Notes: generated by a model from the letters alone, not told the origin. A stretch of DNA of 64,000 bases from Cadophora sp. MPI-SDFR-AT-0126 (GCA_020747065.1 JAGMVK010000008.1:1674001-1738000), one strand, 5' to 3'; positions 44,409-57,578 are shown, numbered from the stretch's first letter. A program made the numbers and translations.

Positions 44409-46710
44409 GATTGTTTATTGTCTTCTGCGCACTTGGAAGGAGTGTTGGGCAGTAGGGAGTTGTGGAGAGAAACAGTCTTGCTTTGAAGAACAAGGTCTAT
44501 GTTTGCGCTTTCTGACACGCACGCAATTGACGTTGTATGGAGGAGAAGTAACTGCTGCGCCCAAGAGGTAGTCAGCTCAGCTTTCGCGTCTAGTGCAGGA
44601 GTGACCAACTCGACTTCTGGAGACAACAAATAACTCGAGGGAATTGGCTCACCTCACAGCTATGAACCGCAGGCGCAACCGAGTCAATCCTGACTTCTCT
44701 TCTTGTTAATGATGATGATGATGATTATGATGATTGAAGCTGAGGCTCAAGACAAAGACAACAAGAGACTCAAAATGCCCTGGGCTGCATCCTTCATCAT
44801 CGAATCATCATCAAATTTAGTGCAGCACGACCGCAGATGATCAAAACAAGAAACGGGCAGTCAGCCAAGACCAGCCAAGACTGCCGGCGTACAGGGTGCA
44901 TGAGGCCAGCAGCATCCCAGCAATCAGCAAGGATAACAAGGCCCGAAGCTGACGATCCCCGCCCGCATCCCTTACTGTACAGTCTGTAATGTTAACCATT
45001 CATCCCTGTTGTTGCAGGGAGATCATCTGGTGGGGAAAACATGAAACATTTAACATTTGCATTCCTCGAATTGACGAAGTCATATTTCTCATCCAGTTAG
45101 AAAATCAAACAGCTTTGAGAAAAATGAGCCGCAGAGAACATGGCCGATTGTCTGGAAGTTGCTTAGAATATCCAGGCAATATCGCAGCAATCCAAGGCTG
45201 TCTTGGTCCTTGCTTTCCCATTAACATATATTTCTTGGTACCGGCTAATTCGGCCTTGGTTTTGGAACGTTCCAGCAAACTGGAAAGGGCTGATATCATC
45301 TTTTGATTGTGTGAGACGAGTTAACATGAGAAATCAGGGAAGCAATGTGTTGTGCTGTTGGCTCTGATTCTGAGCATAGTCTACCCAGTATTGCTATTTC
45401 AAAATGGGAACCTTGGTTCATTCGAGCTCCTTGGTAAGCGAAGCGAGACATTGTTTACAACCTGCCTCAAACCAGAGTTCGAAGACAATATAAAGTCCTG
45501 AGCAGAATATACGACAGATCCCAATTATTTCCTACTCACTCATCTCTATCAAGCTCTATCCAGCCTGATCCCCCTCATGCTATTGTGATTGGCTTCAGAA
45601 GAATCGTTCGGGATAGCCAGTACAGAGTACTGCGCTGTGCGCGAAAAAGACCTCAGAATTCCGAATATTAGTTGTAGCGCACAGGAACATGGCTGGGTCA
45701 ATCTACACGAAATGATCCGCGGTGTCCTTCTCAGAGGCTTCTCTTCCAAACTCCCATTTTCCCACTTACCCATTTACACTGGGCAATCGCAGCTATCAAA
45801 TGACAGACTCTTCGAGCTACGAACCGAAATGTCATCCTCTATCCCACAGCACTTACGCAATCCACCTCGACTTTCCTAATTTCGACCTGCCGTCCCCGAC
45901 TTGATCACGACCCTCAACTGCAGCAATAGAATCAGTTCCGCCCAAGAGCCATCCACTGAAACCTTTCACCATCACCTCTGCTCCTTCGCCCACCCTCTTC
46001 AAAGCCTAAAAGATAATGGACACTCAACACGAACTTATGGGCGGTGTTGTCCTCCTCTGGCCGCTGTGGCCTGAGGGCGTGATGGCTATAGCTACAGATG
46101 AGGTGAGAGGTTGTGGCAAAGAATTTGAGAGCTGTGGGGGACGATCTGGGAATTAGGAAGGGTCATTTATCGGCCGAAAACTCGGGGGTTGGGTACAAAA
46201 GGCTAGTGATTTGACATTTTGATGTTGAACAAATAAAGTGGAGGGAAGTAAAGGTGGTAAACGGAGGCGGTAAGAGGGGAGAGCACTCGGAGGACCCGGC
46301 CTTCTCAAATTTCTTAGATATGTGCCATCATAGTCTCTGTCGTTCTGCACTCTGAAAGGCATAGCACGACGTGGGGAAGCTCTGATGGAGATGGACCTAG
46401 CTGAGACTGGGCCGCTTCCTACTCAAGGCTGGGTCATGTGATCTGAATCCTGCCTATCTTGTACACCCTCCTTCTTACCCTTGATCGTGTTCCTCTAAAG
46501 ACATCTTTCTCAATTGCGACTAAGTTTATCATTTCGATAATATGTCCTCTGGAGACCCGGACCTATTTGATTGTTGCACACCAGAAGTCACGCTGCCTCG
46601 GCATTCTCAGAATCCGCTAGTCCTAATCAGAAAGAACCCGGAGCTCAAAGTCGCGAACTTCGATTGATAAAAGCAGCACCAGCATCGAACGGGGCCGTGC
46701 AAGTCGCAGA
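44409..46710. other. Gene-free stretch of 2.3 kb
   Basis: No long gene is supported. It holds a GAT/ATG microsatellite at about 44708-44737, a TATA box at 45489-45494 followed by a CT-rich stretch, a 46-codon frame at 46016 with no features, and a 41-codon upstream frame (46542-46667) that ends 43 bases before the next start. Confidence 0.5.
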
Positions 46711-47859
46711 ATGGAGTCTGTCGAGCCAGTACTTCACCAGCAATTGTCCTCTCAATACCGGGCACTACAACCACAAGCTGCCCAAGCCATCCAGCATGGT
46801 CAGCCTCACCTAGGTCATCATACGCTGGCGTCTCAAGGCGGACTCGACCTCGATCTTAACAACAGCGATGCAGTGTTCCACCAAGAGCTTCGATTGCAGG
46901 ACCCAAACGGACATGGCTTCCAACCTTCGAACCCTTTCGAACACGGCCATGGCCATGGTCACGGCGGATCTATGCATGTGCAAAACAATGGTAGCCCGCA
47001 TACCCCGCAACATAGCAACGGTGGACAATTTGGCATGTTGACCGCCGGATCAATCCAGCACAACTCGATTGCTCGTTTGCAGGAGGATGACAACAACATA
47101 TTTGGGGCGGCGGATGGATCAGATCAAAAGAGTAATGGACATCTCAGCACCAAGGTCGTTGTTGATCCTCCTAATCTTGCGGAGTGGCGCCAGAAGCTGT
47201 TCAATGTAGACGAAATGATCACACTAAGTGAAGATGAGTTAGTGTTCAAGTTTCGTCCCATATCGGCACAGTACTGACAAAATATTTACAGCTTTCAAAC
47301 CTACTTCCCTCACGTTGACAATGTATACTCTCACCGTTCGACTCAGCGGTACAAGCGGAAGCCTTTTGTATCTCATTATTGGGACTGCCGACTAAAAGGA
47401 AGACCACCAGGTACACCTAAGTCCAACGATCCAAACAAGAAGAAGCGCAAGCGAACAGCAAGAGAGCGAGATTTATGCGATGTCAAGATCAAGATCACAG
47501 AATATTTCCCAGGCGCTATGTTACGGCCGGATTTCGTGCCAGATGGAGGCCCAGTACCACAGCAAGACCCAGCACAAAGTAACAACTTCTTTGCTCCGGG
47601 ACAACCAGGAGCACCTATGCAACAACAAAATCAGTTTGGTGGTGTTTCCTTCGTTAACACTTCACTGGGAGCAAATCATCCTGGTGCCACTGGACAGAGA
47701 TATTACACGATCCAGCGAGTTAATGGCAATGGTGGAAATGGTAAAGGAGATGGTGTTCCAGGACCTCACAAGCATGCGCTTGAAGAGAGCGATAGGGTTA
47801 AGAAGAACAGCATCCAAAGGCTTACTATGAAGAAGGACAAGGAAGAAAAGAAAACACAG
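46711..47859 (+). CDS. Basic NLS-bearing domain protein, possibly the N-terminal part of the GST gene
   Basis: Two exons (46711-47237, 47292-47859) encode 365 residues up to a strong GTATGT donor. The start is Gln/His-rich, including a HGHGHGHGG run. The core is DFQTYFPHVDNVYSHRSTQRYKRKPFVSHYWDCRLKGRPPG, followed by DPNKKKRKRTARERD, a likely nuclear localisation signal, and DVKIKITEYFPG. The end HKHALEESDRVKKNSIQRL is helical. No stop fits after the donor: a 47 bp intron leads into a frame that overlaps the GST start, whereas a 338 bp intron to the CAG at 48195-48197 joins KKTQ to KTYHKKASG in phase. The second option makes one gene with the GST. I leave the choice open; the function of this domain is unknown to me. 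Confidence 0.7.
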
Positions 47860-48178
47860 GTATGTACCACTCGAGTTTTCGAAATGCACGGACCACTGTA
47901 CCCCAGGTTCTTGGCGATAGTAGAGCAGCATGGGAATCTGTCTTGCGTGCTGCGAGAGGGCCGGTCCGTCTTTGCCACAGCCTGAGATCATCGTCATTCG
48001 ACTTTCTTCCCCGGGACATCCTCTACTCGTATTACTCAACAACTACATTATGGCTTTCTTTAAATACTACTACCATACATTGGCTTGCAGCCCTGCGTGG
48101 TCAAGCACTATGTTCCAGAAGTCAAAGCTCATTTTCACTATTTCGAAAACTAAAAGAAATCTACGTGCCTTTAGAACA

Positions 48179-49152
48179 ATGGCTGATACAATTGCACAAC
48201 AGAAGACATACCACAAAAAGGCCAGCGGCAATGCTTTGGTTACAGTCAGAAAGCATTCCAAGGATAATGAGCTGAAGTTGTTTGGTAGCTGCTTCTGGTG
48301 AGTGCAATTCAAGTTGACGCTCCTCGTGAACATCGTGTGACGTCAGTATCAACGTCAACAGAGGTACTGACTGCCCATTAGTCCGTTTGTACAGCGAGTC
48401 TGGATTGCATTGGAAGCCAAGGGTTTGCAATACCAGTATATCGAGGTAGACCCATACAAGAAGCCCCAGGCTTTATTGGACGTCAATCCTAGAGGTCTCG
48501 TCCCCGGAATTCGACACGGGGACTGGGGTTGCGGCGAAAGCACAGTCTTGATGGAATATGTACGTTTCAAGCTGCTGCCCTCCAAGAGTTGCTCATTAAC
48601 AGACTTATAGCTGGAAGATCTTGGCGCTGGCCAGCCACTGCTCCCTCCAAGCAACCCTCAACTCAGAGCCAATTGTCGACTCTGGGCCGACCACGTAAGT
48701 GACTTCACTGATGCTACAGAACAACGCAATCTAACCCATGATAGATCAACCGCAATATCGTCCCGGCCTTCTATCAGCTTCTCCAAGCCCAAGAGTTCAA
48801 CAAGCAAACAGAATACACCACCAAGCTCAAAGATGAAATCGCCAAGATCGTCGAAGTCTTGGACCCCCATGGACCTTTCTTCCTCGGTCCCCAGCTCTCC
48901 TACGTAGATATTCAGTTCGCACCCTGGATGCTGCGCTTGACGAAAGTCATGAAGCACTACCGCGGTTGGCCAGATCCAGTTCCCAACAGCAGATGGGGAC
49001 GCTGGCTTGAAGCCGTGGAGAACAACGAACACGTCAAGAACACTACCAGTCTGGATGACTTGTACATCGATAGCTACGAGCGCTACGCGCAGAACCGCCC
49101 TAATACTTCCGAACTGGCTGATGCTGTTAATGGTGGATATGGATTACCGTGA
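48179..49152 (+). CDS. Omega-class-like glutathione S-transferase
   Basis: Four exons (48179-48297, 48382-48559, 48611-48694, 48745-49152) give 262 residues if translation begins at the local ATG. The thioredoxin-fold half has GSCFCPFVQRVW with probable catalytic Cys40 in CPF, the cis-Pro region NPRGLVPGIRHG and the glutathione-side ESTVLMEYL. The helical C-terminal domain has LRANCRLWADHINR and LSYVDIQFAPWMLR. The cysteine instead of Tyr or Ser is the mark of omega-type enzymes, which work as thiol transferases or dehydroascorbate reductases. Intron 1 contains a perfect TGACGTCA. The gene may be the 3' half of a longer gene that begins at 46711. Confidence 0.92.
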
Positions 49153-49701
49153 TTCATTTGAGAAATCATGTGGCCACCGATTTATGATGTGTGTGCTACG
49201 ATTATTTGCGGCTGGTTTACAGGACGGCTGCACCTCCATTGGAGGTGGAAATGAGAAGGAGCATGTGGCGCTGTTGGCTTTTTGCTTTTTGCTTTTTTTC
49301 GATGCGTCTGTGTGTATGATTATGAGCTGCAAGCTAATGAAGTGACAATGACTGTTGATGCATGGCTAAACTGAATGACTGTGGAGGACGCAGCATCTCA
49401 GACGATATTGCATGGCACGGCATGGGCTAGACATAATGAATGAATTCGGGCTCTATGTGGAATGCCGTACAAGTAGACTCGCTCTTCTCACTCTATCATT
49501 TCACGTTGTCTCATTAATACCTCTCTTAGTGGGTAACCTATACACTGTCACGGAAACTTTGTACAGTGCTTCAGAAACGACCACAATTAGACCTGTAAAA
49601 TACAGACTAGGCGGGAGCTCATTACTATCATACATACAATACACACAAAATCTACAAAGCAATGGCCAAACCAAAACCAATACTGGAACCAAAATCTTCA
49701 A
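49153..49701. other. Convergent intergenic region
   Basis: The 3' ends of the GST and phosphoketolase genes; no further feature is seen. Confidence 0.5.
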
Positions 49702-52475
49702 TCAGTTAACAAAAAACCCGTCCTCCTTCCCGCCACTCCCTCCAGCGCCCTTCTTCCCACCCTTAAACACCGTCCCCTCAAACTTCGGCACATCAAAGGT
49801 CCCCTCCGGATCCTTCCCCGTCTCCATAATGTACTCCCGCACCTTTGTAACCTGATGTCTAACATCTCCAAGCACCGCCGTCATATCCAGCGCCGCCTTC
49901 GGATTGCATTTCGCGCCGCCCTTGATAGCCGCTTCAATGATGTGGTATCTGCTCACATTGTTACGGAGCATCATGTCAAAGGGTGTCGTGGTAGAGCCTT
50001 CCTCTTTGTAGCACTCGATGGTGATGCGGTCAAGGTTCGGGCGCCCGAACAGGAGACCTTTGATTTCGTTGCTGTAGCCGTGGTAGTTGAAGTGGATGGG
50101 ACGGTCGGGTGTGAAGAGGGAATTGAACTCGTCGTTGGTGAGGGAGTGTGGGTGCAATGTCTCTGCTTCCAAAATCATGAGATCTGTGACGTTGACGACG
50201 CGGACGCGGAGTGCGGGACATTTCCTGCGGAGGATAGAGGCGGCGACGACGACTTCGAACATTAGTTCTGAGCCGATACCGACGAGTGTCACGTCAGGAT
50301 TGAGGCCGTCGTCTGTGGATGCGAATTTCCAAATTGAGGCTCCAGCTTGGCAGTGGGCTTCTGCTTCTTCGACGGAGAGGAAGACGGGTTGAGGTTGTTT
50401 GGAACCGACCATTAGATTCACGTAGTTTTTGGAGCGGAGGCAGTGGGCGACTGTGGAGAGGAAAGTGTTCTGTTTACAATGGTCAGGTTTCAAGATTCTT
50501 CGCTTAGTAAAAGGGGAAATAAGTAGCGAGAAGAGCTTACTGCGTCGGGAGGTAAGTAGACGCGCGCAGCATCGGGCTTGAGGTTCAGTACTGCGCCGAT
50601 GAATGAGGGGTTCTGGTGGGAGAATCCGTTGTGCTCTTGCCTTGTCCAGGTACTCGTCTCAATGTAGTTGATGCTAGAGAGATCTGTTCTCCAAGTAGTC
50701 TCACGGGCCATTTTGTTAAACTTGCTGTACTGGACCATCATCGTATGAATGATACCCAAGAAACTTTCATATGAAGGGAAAATGCCAGTTCGGCCAGTGA
50801 GAGTATATCCTTGCAAGAAACCTTGGCAGGTATGCTCACTGAGTATTTCAATGACACGACCTCCTTGCGCGTGGGAGAACTCGTCCCATTGAAAATCTCG
50901 GCCGGTGTGATTGAACACTGCATCGAGCTTATTGCTGACCAGCTCATCTGGGGAGAAGATTCGTAGGGATTTCGGGTTATCCACAAGTGCCTGGTCAATA
51001 AGATTTCCAATGGCTTTCATGCAAGACTCCTCTGTTCCCTTCTCCACGCCATATTTTCTCCAATCGGGCACTTTCAACGGCTCATGAGCTTTGTAAGTCT
51101 CAGCTCGCTGTCCGAGTTTCTTGTGTGCATCGACAGGAATAACGCTCTTGATGGAATCGATCACGTCGCCAGTCTCGGTGAAAAGATCGGCTGGGCTGTA
51201 GGAGAGTAACCATTTCTGGAGGTCGGCCAATTGGTCTTTATCGGTCTTTGCAGCCATCAGAGGCACTTGGTGCGAATGGAAAGAGCCTTCGACGATTTCA
51301 CCGTCAACGACCTTGGGTCCGCTCCAGCCTTTGGGTGTTCTCATAATGATGACGGGCCACTGAAAGTGGTCGTTAGCGCAGCGTGGTTGTGTGATAGGGT
51401 TTTATACTTACACGAGGCTTCATTATGGGCTTGCCTGATCTGGCAGCCTTTTGAATTTTGCGGATCTCGTCCAAAGCCCACTGAAAGCTGGTTGCCAAAT
51501 CTCTGTCCTGTTCACAGTAAGTATCCGTTTACCAGTTTCGACTGGTAGAACTCACAATATCTTCCAGATCTTCCACGAGTCTGCACTGGTATCCATAACC
51601 TGTGAACAGAGTAACCATTTCCTTGTCATCCATACAACCGTAAATGGTTCTCTCCGAGATCTTAAAGCCATTGACATGCACAATGGGGATAACGGCTCCC
51701 GACTCAGCGGGATCAATGTATTTGGCTGCGTGCCATGCTGTAGCAGTTGGTCCGGACTCAGCCTCCCCATCACCAACAATACACCCAACAATCAGGTCAG
51801 GCTTATCCATGACCGCCCCAAAGGCTACCGAAAGTGCATATCCTAGCTCACCACCTTCATGGATAGAACCTGGCGTTTCGGCGTTGATATGACTGGGAAA
51901 GCCATGGGGCGTGCTAAATCCAGTGATAAGGTTATGAAGACCTTGTTTGGTTTGGGTGTATTGTGGGTAAAATGCCTCGAGACTTCCTTCGAGCCAGAGG
52001 GAAGCGAGGATAGCAGGAGCACCATGGCCTGGACCAACAACGTAGATACAGTCAAGATCGTTCTTGCGGGTCAGGAAATTGAGGTGGGCATAGACGAGGG
52101 TCAAGCCTGGGCATGTTCCCCAGTGTCCTAGAAGTCTGGCAAAACATGAGCTGAGAGTTTTTATTCTTCAATAGTAGAACAACTTACCTTGCCTTGATGT
52201 CATCGAATTTGAGGCCTCTTTCAAGGAAAGCATTATCTTTGAGGAAAATCATGGCTATGAGAATCAGTGTATTGTTCTTGGACCACACCACGCTTAATAG
52301 TGGAGAACTTACCAGCGGCAATAAAATTGCTCGCTCTGCGGAACTCTTCCAAGCCCTTGAGGTCTGCATCACTCAATTGCAGCTTCTCAAGCTGAACTGA
52401 GAGTTTGAGAACATCTTCTGGGATCAAGGACTTCAAAGCCTTGGGATTTGGCCTGTCAATCACTTCTCCAGGCAT
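49702..52475 (-). CDS. xfp: Xylulose-5-phosphate/fructose-6-phosphate phosphoketolase
   Basis: Six minus-strand exons (52475-52313, 52254-52188, 52135-51556, 51507-51412, 51359-50541, 50469-49702) give 830 residues. The enzyme uses thiamine diphosphate to split xylulose-5-P or fructose-6-P with phosphate, giving acetyl phosphate. Signatures are GHWGTCPG (80-87), GPGHGAP (111-117), EGGELGYAL, the diphosphate-binding GDGEAESGP (198-206) and GRTGIFPSYESF in the middle of the protein with the catalytic-region Glu. Later parts include TWTRQEHNGFSHQNPSF and the C-terminal domain with FNYHGYSNEIKGLLFGR. The length fits fungal Xfp enzymes. It is divergent from acetate kinase, which uses its product. 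No targeting sequence is seen, so it is cytosolic. Confidence 0.97.
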
Positions 52476-53408
52476 ATTGGCAGGTGGGAGACAAGGATTT
52501 AGCTACCAGAAGTTAAGAGCAAAAAAGCTCTTGCAAACTCAATCGACCAATTACAGATATGTGAGAATCAAGTTGATGGGCGAAGGAGAAGAGAAATAAG
52601 CAACTTGACAAGTGAAAAAGAAAAGAAACGATCAATCCCATACCTCGAAACCTTGAGAACAAGAGCTCCAGCTAGAGCAGCAGGCTGCGTCACAGCAACA
52701 ATGAACGGAAGCCTCGGATTTGTTGGCCCATTTTACCATGTTCTAGCGCCCTGCAAATCAGGACCTAGAAGATTGCAAGAACGTTATCGATACTCCCAAT
52801 TGCATTGGTCTGTTGAGAACGGTCCGCTGGAAGAAGTGGACGGTAGTAGCTGCGGTCCGTTGTTTGGATAACGTATTTCCAACAACGTCATGGCTTTCTT
52901 GACTTCGCTTCGGAGCCACTCTTCTGCCGAGCCTGCAGCCAGTCCAGCCTCGCAGCCTGGAATGAATGATCGCCGGTTTCCTCAGCCTTGCCAAGGTGAA
53001 AAGCTTATGGATTTAAATGCGTGACTTTAGTCAGGCTATTCAGCCTCGTATGCTTTCAGTCGGGCCGCCGTGCCCACGAGCGAAAAGTGGCACGAGTTTT
53101 GTATCTGAAGAACGAAGAGGGAAAAACGATTATGGCCTGATGAAAGCTTGTCATCCCTGCAATCAGCTTATTATCCCTGTCTAAAGCAAGGAAGTTAGCT
53201 CTATATGGCTAGACCTCTCGGTTGTGATAAGCCTAGCTCCCGAAGGGGAACGTCATATCATGATCCGATGGAGGGGAGAGCTCTGGAGGCGCATCAAGAT
53301 ATTTCTCAGAATGAATAAAAGAATAGATGGCCCCGGTATGCGTTGACAATTATCACCATCGGTACTCGAAATTGAAGTCCTCAATCAAAAAGGCTACTTC
53401 TGTCTATC
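52476..53408. promoter_or_regulatory. Shared divergent promoter region of phosphoketolase and acetate kinase
   Basis: These 933 bases separate two divergent genes of one pathway, so joint control is likely. No site was firmly identified, and no gene is supported inside. Confidence 0.5.
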
Positions 53409-54713
53409 ATGTCCAAAATAATCCTCTCCATCAATGCCGGCTCCAGCTCCGTCAAGATCTCTATTTACACAGCATCCTCGGGAGAAGAACCGAAAGAGCT
53501 CGCAGAAACCCAAATCGATGGCCTCACATCTCCTCCTCCACAATTGAAGTACACTCGCGGCTCGCAATCGGTAAGCAAAGATAAGAAACTCGAAGAGAAG
53601 ATCGCGAGCCAGAAAGATGCCTTCAAATACATGCTGGACATGTTGATCAATGACTCCGAGTTCTCGCATATCACGAAACAAGAAGATATTGCCATCGTCT
53701 GCCACCGTGTAGTCCATGGCGGCGATTTCGAAATTCCGCAGATCATCAATGACGAGACATACCACAAGCTCGAAGCTCTGACCGACCTGGCACCACTACA
53801 CAATGCATCCGCCCTCGAAATCGTACACCATTGCATTAAAGAGATGCCCAAGACGCGCAATGTAGCTGTGTTCGACAGCGAGTTCCACCAGACGATACCG
53901 GAGCATATCAGGACGTATCCAATCAATCAGGAGATTGCTAGGAAGAACAAATTGCGGAAATATGGCTTCCATGGGATCAGTTACTCCTTCATTACCAGAA
54001 GTGTGGCGGCATACTTGGGGAAGAAAGAGAGTGAGACGAGTCTAATCGTGTTACATCTGGGAAGTGGAGCGAGTGCGTGTGCGATCAAAAACGGGAAGAG
54101 TTATGATACGAGCATGGGATTGACGCCTCTGGCTGGATTGCCGGGTGCGACGAGAAGTGGAAGTGTAGATCCTAGGTATGTTGTCTTGTTTGCTTACACT
54201 GAGTAAAAGAGGTGCTCATAACTTCCCAGTCTTGTCTTCCACTACGCATCAGACGTCGGGAAGCTCTCCCCAAATTCCACAGCAGAACTCCATATCTCTC
54301 GTGCAGAAGAGATCCTCAACAAGGAGTCAGGCTGGAAAGCCTTGACGGGCACGACGAACTTCGGAACCATCACTTCATCCGACGATCCCAAGATGAAGTT
54401 GGCCTTCGATATCTTCCTCGACAGAATCCTGAATTACATAGGTGGCTACTACGTGATCCTCAACGGGAAAGTCGATGCATTGGTCTTCGCTGGCGGAATT
54501 GGTGAGAAGAGCGACCTTCTGAGACGGAGAGTAGCTGAAGAGACGGCATGTCTGGGGTTTCAAATTGATTTGGAGGCGAATAAGAAGCCTATCAAAGATG
54601 TGGTGCAGAGTGTTGGGAAAGACGGTGCGAGGCATAAGCTTCTAGTGTGTCAGACCGACGAGCAGTTTGAGATGGCGAGGTATTGCTCTGTCAACGACAA
54701 GTTGTTCAATTGA
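53409..54713 (+). CDS. ack1: Acetate kinase
   Basis: Two exons (53409-54175, 54230-54713) give 416 residues. Acetate kinase turns acetyl phosphate plus ADP into acetate plus ATP (or the reverse). The start SINAGSSSVKISIY is the family's first signature. CHRVVHGGDFE holds the catalytic-region Arg, and KYGFHGISYSFITRSVA is the second signature, with LHLGSGAS and FAGGIGEKSDLLR as later ATP-site motifs. The 54 bp intron joins SVDPS to LVFHYAS. Acetate kinase occurs in some fungi only together with Xfp, and here the two genes are direct divergent neighbours. No targeting sequence is seen. Confidence 0.97.
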
Positions 54714-57578
54714 GCGTTCCAACTTGGCAATGGAGTTGACGGTAGATAGCGATGGGAATACATAATGTTTGCTTTGACTTGCCTCTTCTCTCTGCTTATG
54801 ATATCTTTTGTTTCGTGGTACCTCAGATTACTTACAGCCACCAGGGTGACGATCTACCTGAACGGCGTCCAATTATGCCCAAGGCATGTGAAACTCAACT
54901 TGATCTCTTATTATTAGGTGGTCTCGACTCTCTTTTGACGTATTGTTCGTTTGGTTGTCTGCGTTTGCTTACACGCAAAGTCAACACCTCTCCCCACCCG
55001 AAATATACTCCTGAGTGACTTCGAATGACTGTCAGGCTTTAGAAAACTACGGAGAACCTTTTCCATCCTTCGCTAATGCCAAAGCGAAGGTGTTGTCAAC
55101 CCTCGACTATCTGCAAAGCTGCTTCGCATGGGCCTGAAATGTAAGATTCCCCTAAAGGAACATAGCCATTTATGCAAAGACACAAATCGAATCCTCGAGT
55201 AGCCATGTGGCAGCTCACATTGCCCCAGATGAGAACTTGAATTCAGGAGGCTCTATGCTTTCCGGTTCAGTTGACCGGCAGTCAACAAGAATTCACTGTC
55301 TCTCCTCGAAAGAAATACTCCAAGGTCCCAGCAAGGTGTCTGGCAATGGAACCAACTTACCTTAGTGAGGCCAAGAACCTTTAGCACCAGTGCTTACCTT
55401 GTCCCCAGGGCTGTTGGTAGAACTCTGCAGGTATTGGTGACTAGGTGGCAATGTTGACTTCGTTGCAAACCCACTGGCATACTTTACATCAGATCAAGGT
55501 AATCAATCAGTAAAGAAAGTGAGAGCTTGACCAGACCGAACAGCGTTTAGAAAGACCAACATTGAGTACTAATCAAAGAGCAAGACAGCGCAACGAAACC
55601 GAAGTAAACGTTAATTCGAGCCAGAGCACGCACGGCTCCTAAAGTACAGTCATAATCTGGCAGCAGTTCAACTCCTTTCCGTGCTTGTCTCCCACTTCCA
55701 CGAAACACCCAGCCATCCCATTCCTCTCCATTTACAACTCCTACCCAGAGAGCACAAATCAAGTCTAGAAGCCTACTCGCTACTCGGCACGAACAACACA
55801 CAAAAATCCACACATATCGAACAACCAACCACGAACTCCCACACACAAAAGGTAGCTACAAGGAAGAACAGGAGGGGTAGAAATGCACCAGTCATGCCCC
55901 AGAAATCAAAATCGCTTCACCTCACCACAAGCCAACAGGGTTCCTTTTCTACATAGCCTTGGCCTTCAACCGGCCCTATTCCCAGCCTGCGTCTCATGTC
56001 GTTGTGTGGCCTGTCTGGCTCGATGGGACTGAGAATTTTCCACGGCCCCACTTGGATTCGTTGACGAGACTGGCTGGTAGACAGACCGGAGCCGCACACC
56101 AAGGAAAAGAATACTATGCTTGCAAATCCAACTCTCCGAAGGTCGGATAAGGGCTCGTACCCCTCACTCAGCGATCATCCAAGCCCTGACGGCACTTGCC
56201 AGTTGTCAATTACGAACTGACTGACTCTGTGTCATTTGTCGTTGTGTCGGAACATGTGACGAGGGCTTGACCCTCCTTGCGAGTATGGAATTGGAACAAG
56301 AAGTCGAGTCAGATCGAAGGCAAAATGTCTTCATATTAATCTAAAGCCATCTGCTCTCGTGGAGAGGGCAAGATAGAACCGCCTATCATCACCTGAGCAG
56401 CCTCATGCTGATCGTTCTCCAGCCTCAGTCTCTCGTATGCAGGGAAATTGTCCCTTCGAAAAAAAAAAAAAGTATCGAAAAAAATCGACAGCCAATCTCA
56501 TCATAACTTCGTATCCAGCCAGCCAGCAAGTAGTAAGTAGCTTAGTTCCGTATTGCAGGAATCTTGCAGGATCAAAAAGTTCCCTGATAAAACCCACGAC
56601 CCGCCCAAGCCAATATGCCTATGCCTCCCTCCATTCATCAAAAAAGGAATCCCTCTGAGCCAACTGAAAAATCCATCCAGCAAACAGTAAAACCAAAGGG
56701 AAATCCCAGATGTGCAGAACTTCTTTTTGTTTAAAACCCCAAGCCCGCAGCTCCAATCCTCCCATGCATGCTTTCATTCCACAATTCCCGCTCCCCATAC
56801 AGGCGTTTTATTGCTACTGGATGAAGCCAGTGAAGATACCAGCCAATATCCATCCGTTATGAAGCGCCAGGTCGAATCGAAAGTATAAAACGAGAAACAA
56901 AGTCCATCCCGTGCCCCATTTTGTGCAAGCCAGTCTTTTCCAACGTCAAGAAAGCCAGCAAAGAAATCCAAATCATTGTACAAGAAAGGGGAAAACTGTT
57001 TCGAAGACAAAAAGGAAAGAAAAGAAAACGAGCCGCCTAATTACAAATTTCTGGGTGGCGAGACCGAGAAAATCCGGCAGCCCAAATGTCGTTTTTATGA
57101 GACCCCAGTTGGCCAAAGTCTATAACGAAAGTTCGTCGATGTGTAAGGGGGCAACGCAAATTATTCCGCAAAAGCAAAGGAGCCTCTCCTGAACCCGAAA
57201 CACCTGACCGGATATCCTTCCGGTCTTCATGCCATCCTGTTTTCGAAGGACAAATGAAAATCTAAATTCGCTGATGCAACGCCGAGTAACCGAAAAGTAA
57301 AGGAAATCGTAAGATCGAGGCAGCCGCTGTGTAGGCGCACGCAACTCGAGACCGTGAGAGATGTGTATCCGTATGCGTGATTATCGTAGTTTTAAGGAGT
57401 CGGCCGGAACAACACCACAGAACGTAATGCGCGCTCTGAAAGGACGCTGAAGTTAAAACTGCAAAGAAAAATAAAGAACTTTTGTTTCCGTGCGCTAGGC
57501 ATCAGGGATATTGGCCGAGCAATCTTTGTCCGCAATTGTGCAAGAGCAAATCGAGAGCGAATTGGTGAGTCCTTTTGT
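54714..57578. other. Gene-free stretch of 2.9 kb
   Basis: No gene can be supported on either strand. It holds a 13-base A run at about 56460-56472 and a purine-rich part at 56990-57030; part of it is probably the 3' UTR of the cyclin gene. Confidence 0.45.

Noticed and set aside
44708..44737. ATG/GAT tandem repeat considered as a coding or structural element
   Set aside because: Simple microsatellite with no associated frame or element ends.
47862..48275. 137-codon frame between the basic-domain unit and the GST
   Set aside because: A 47 bp intron could feed it, but the product looks random and overlaps the GST start in another frame.
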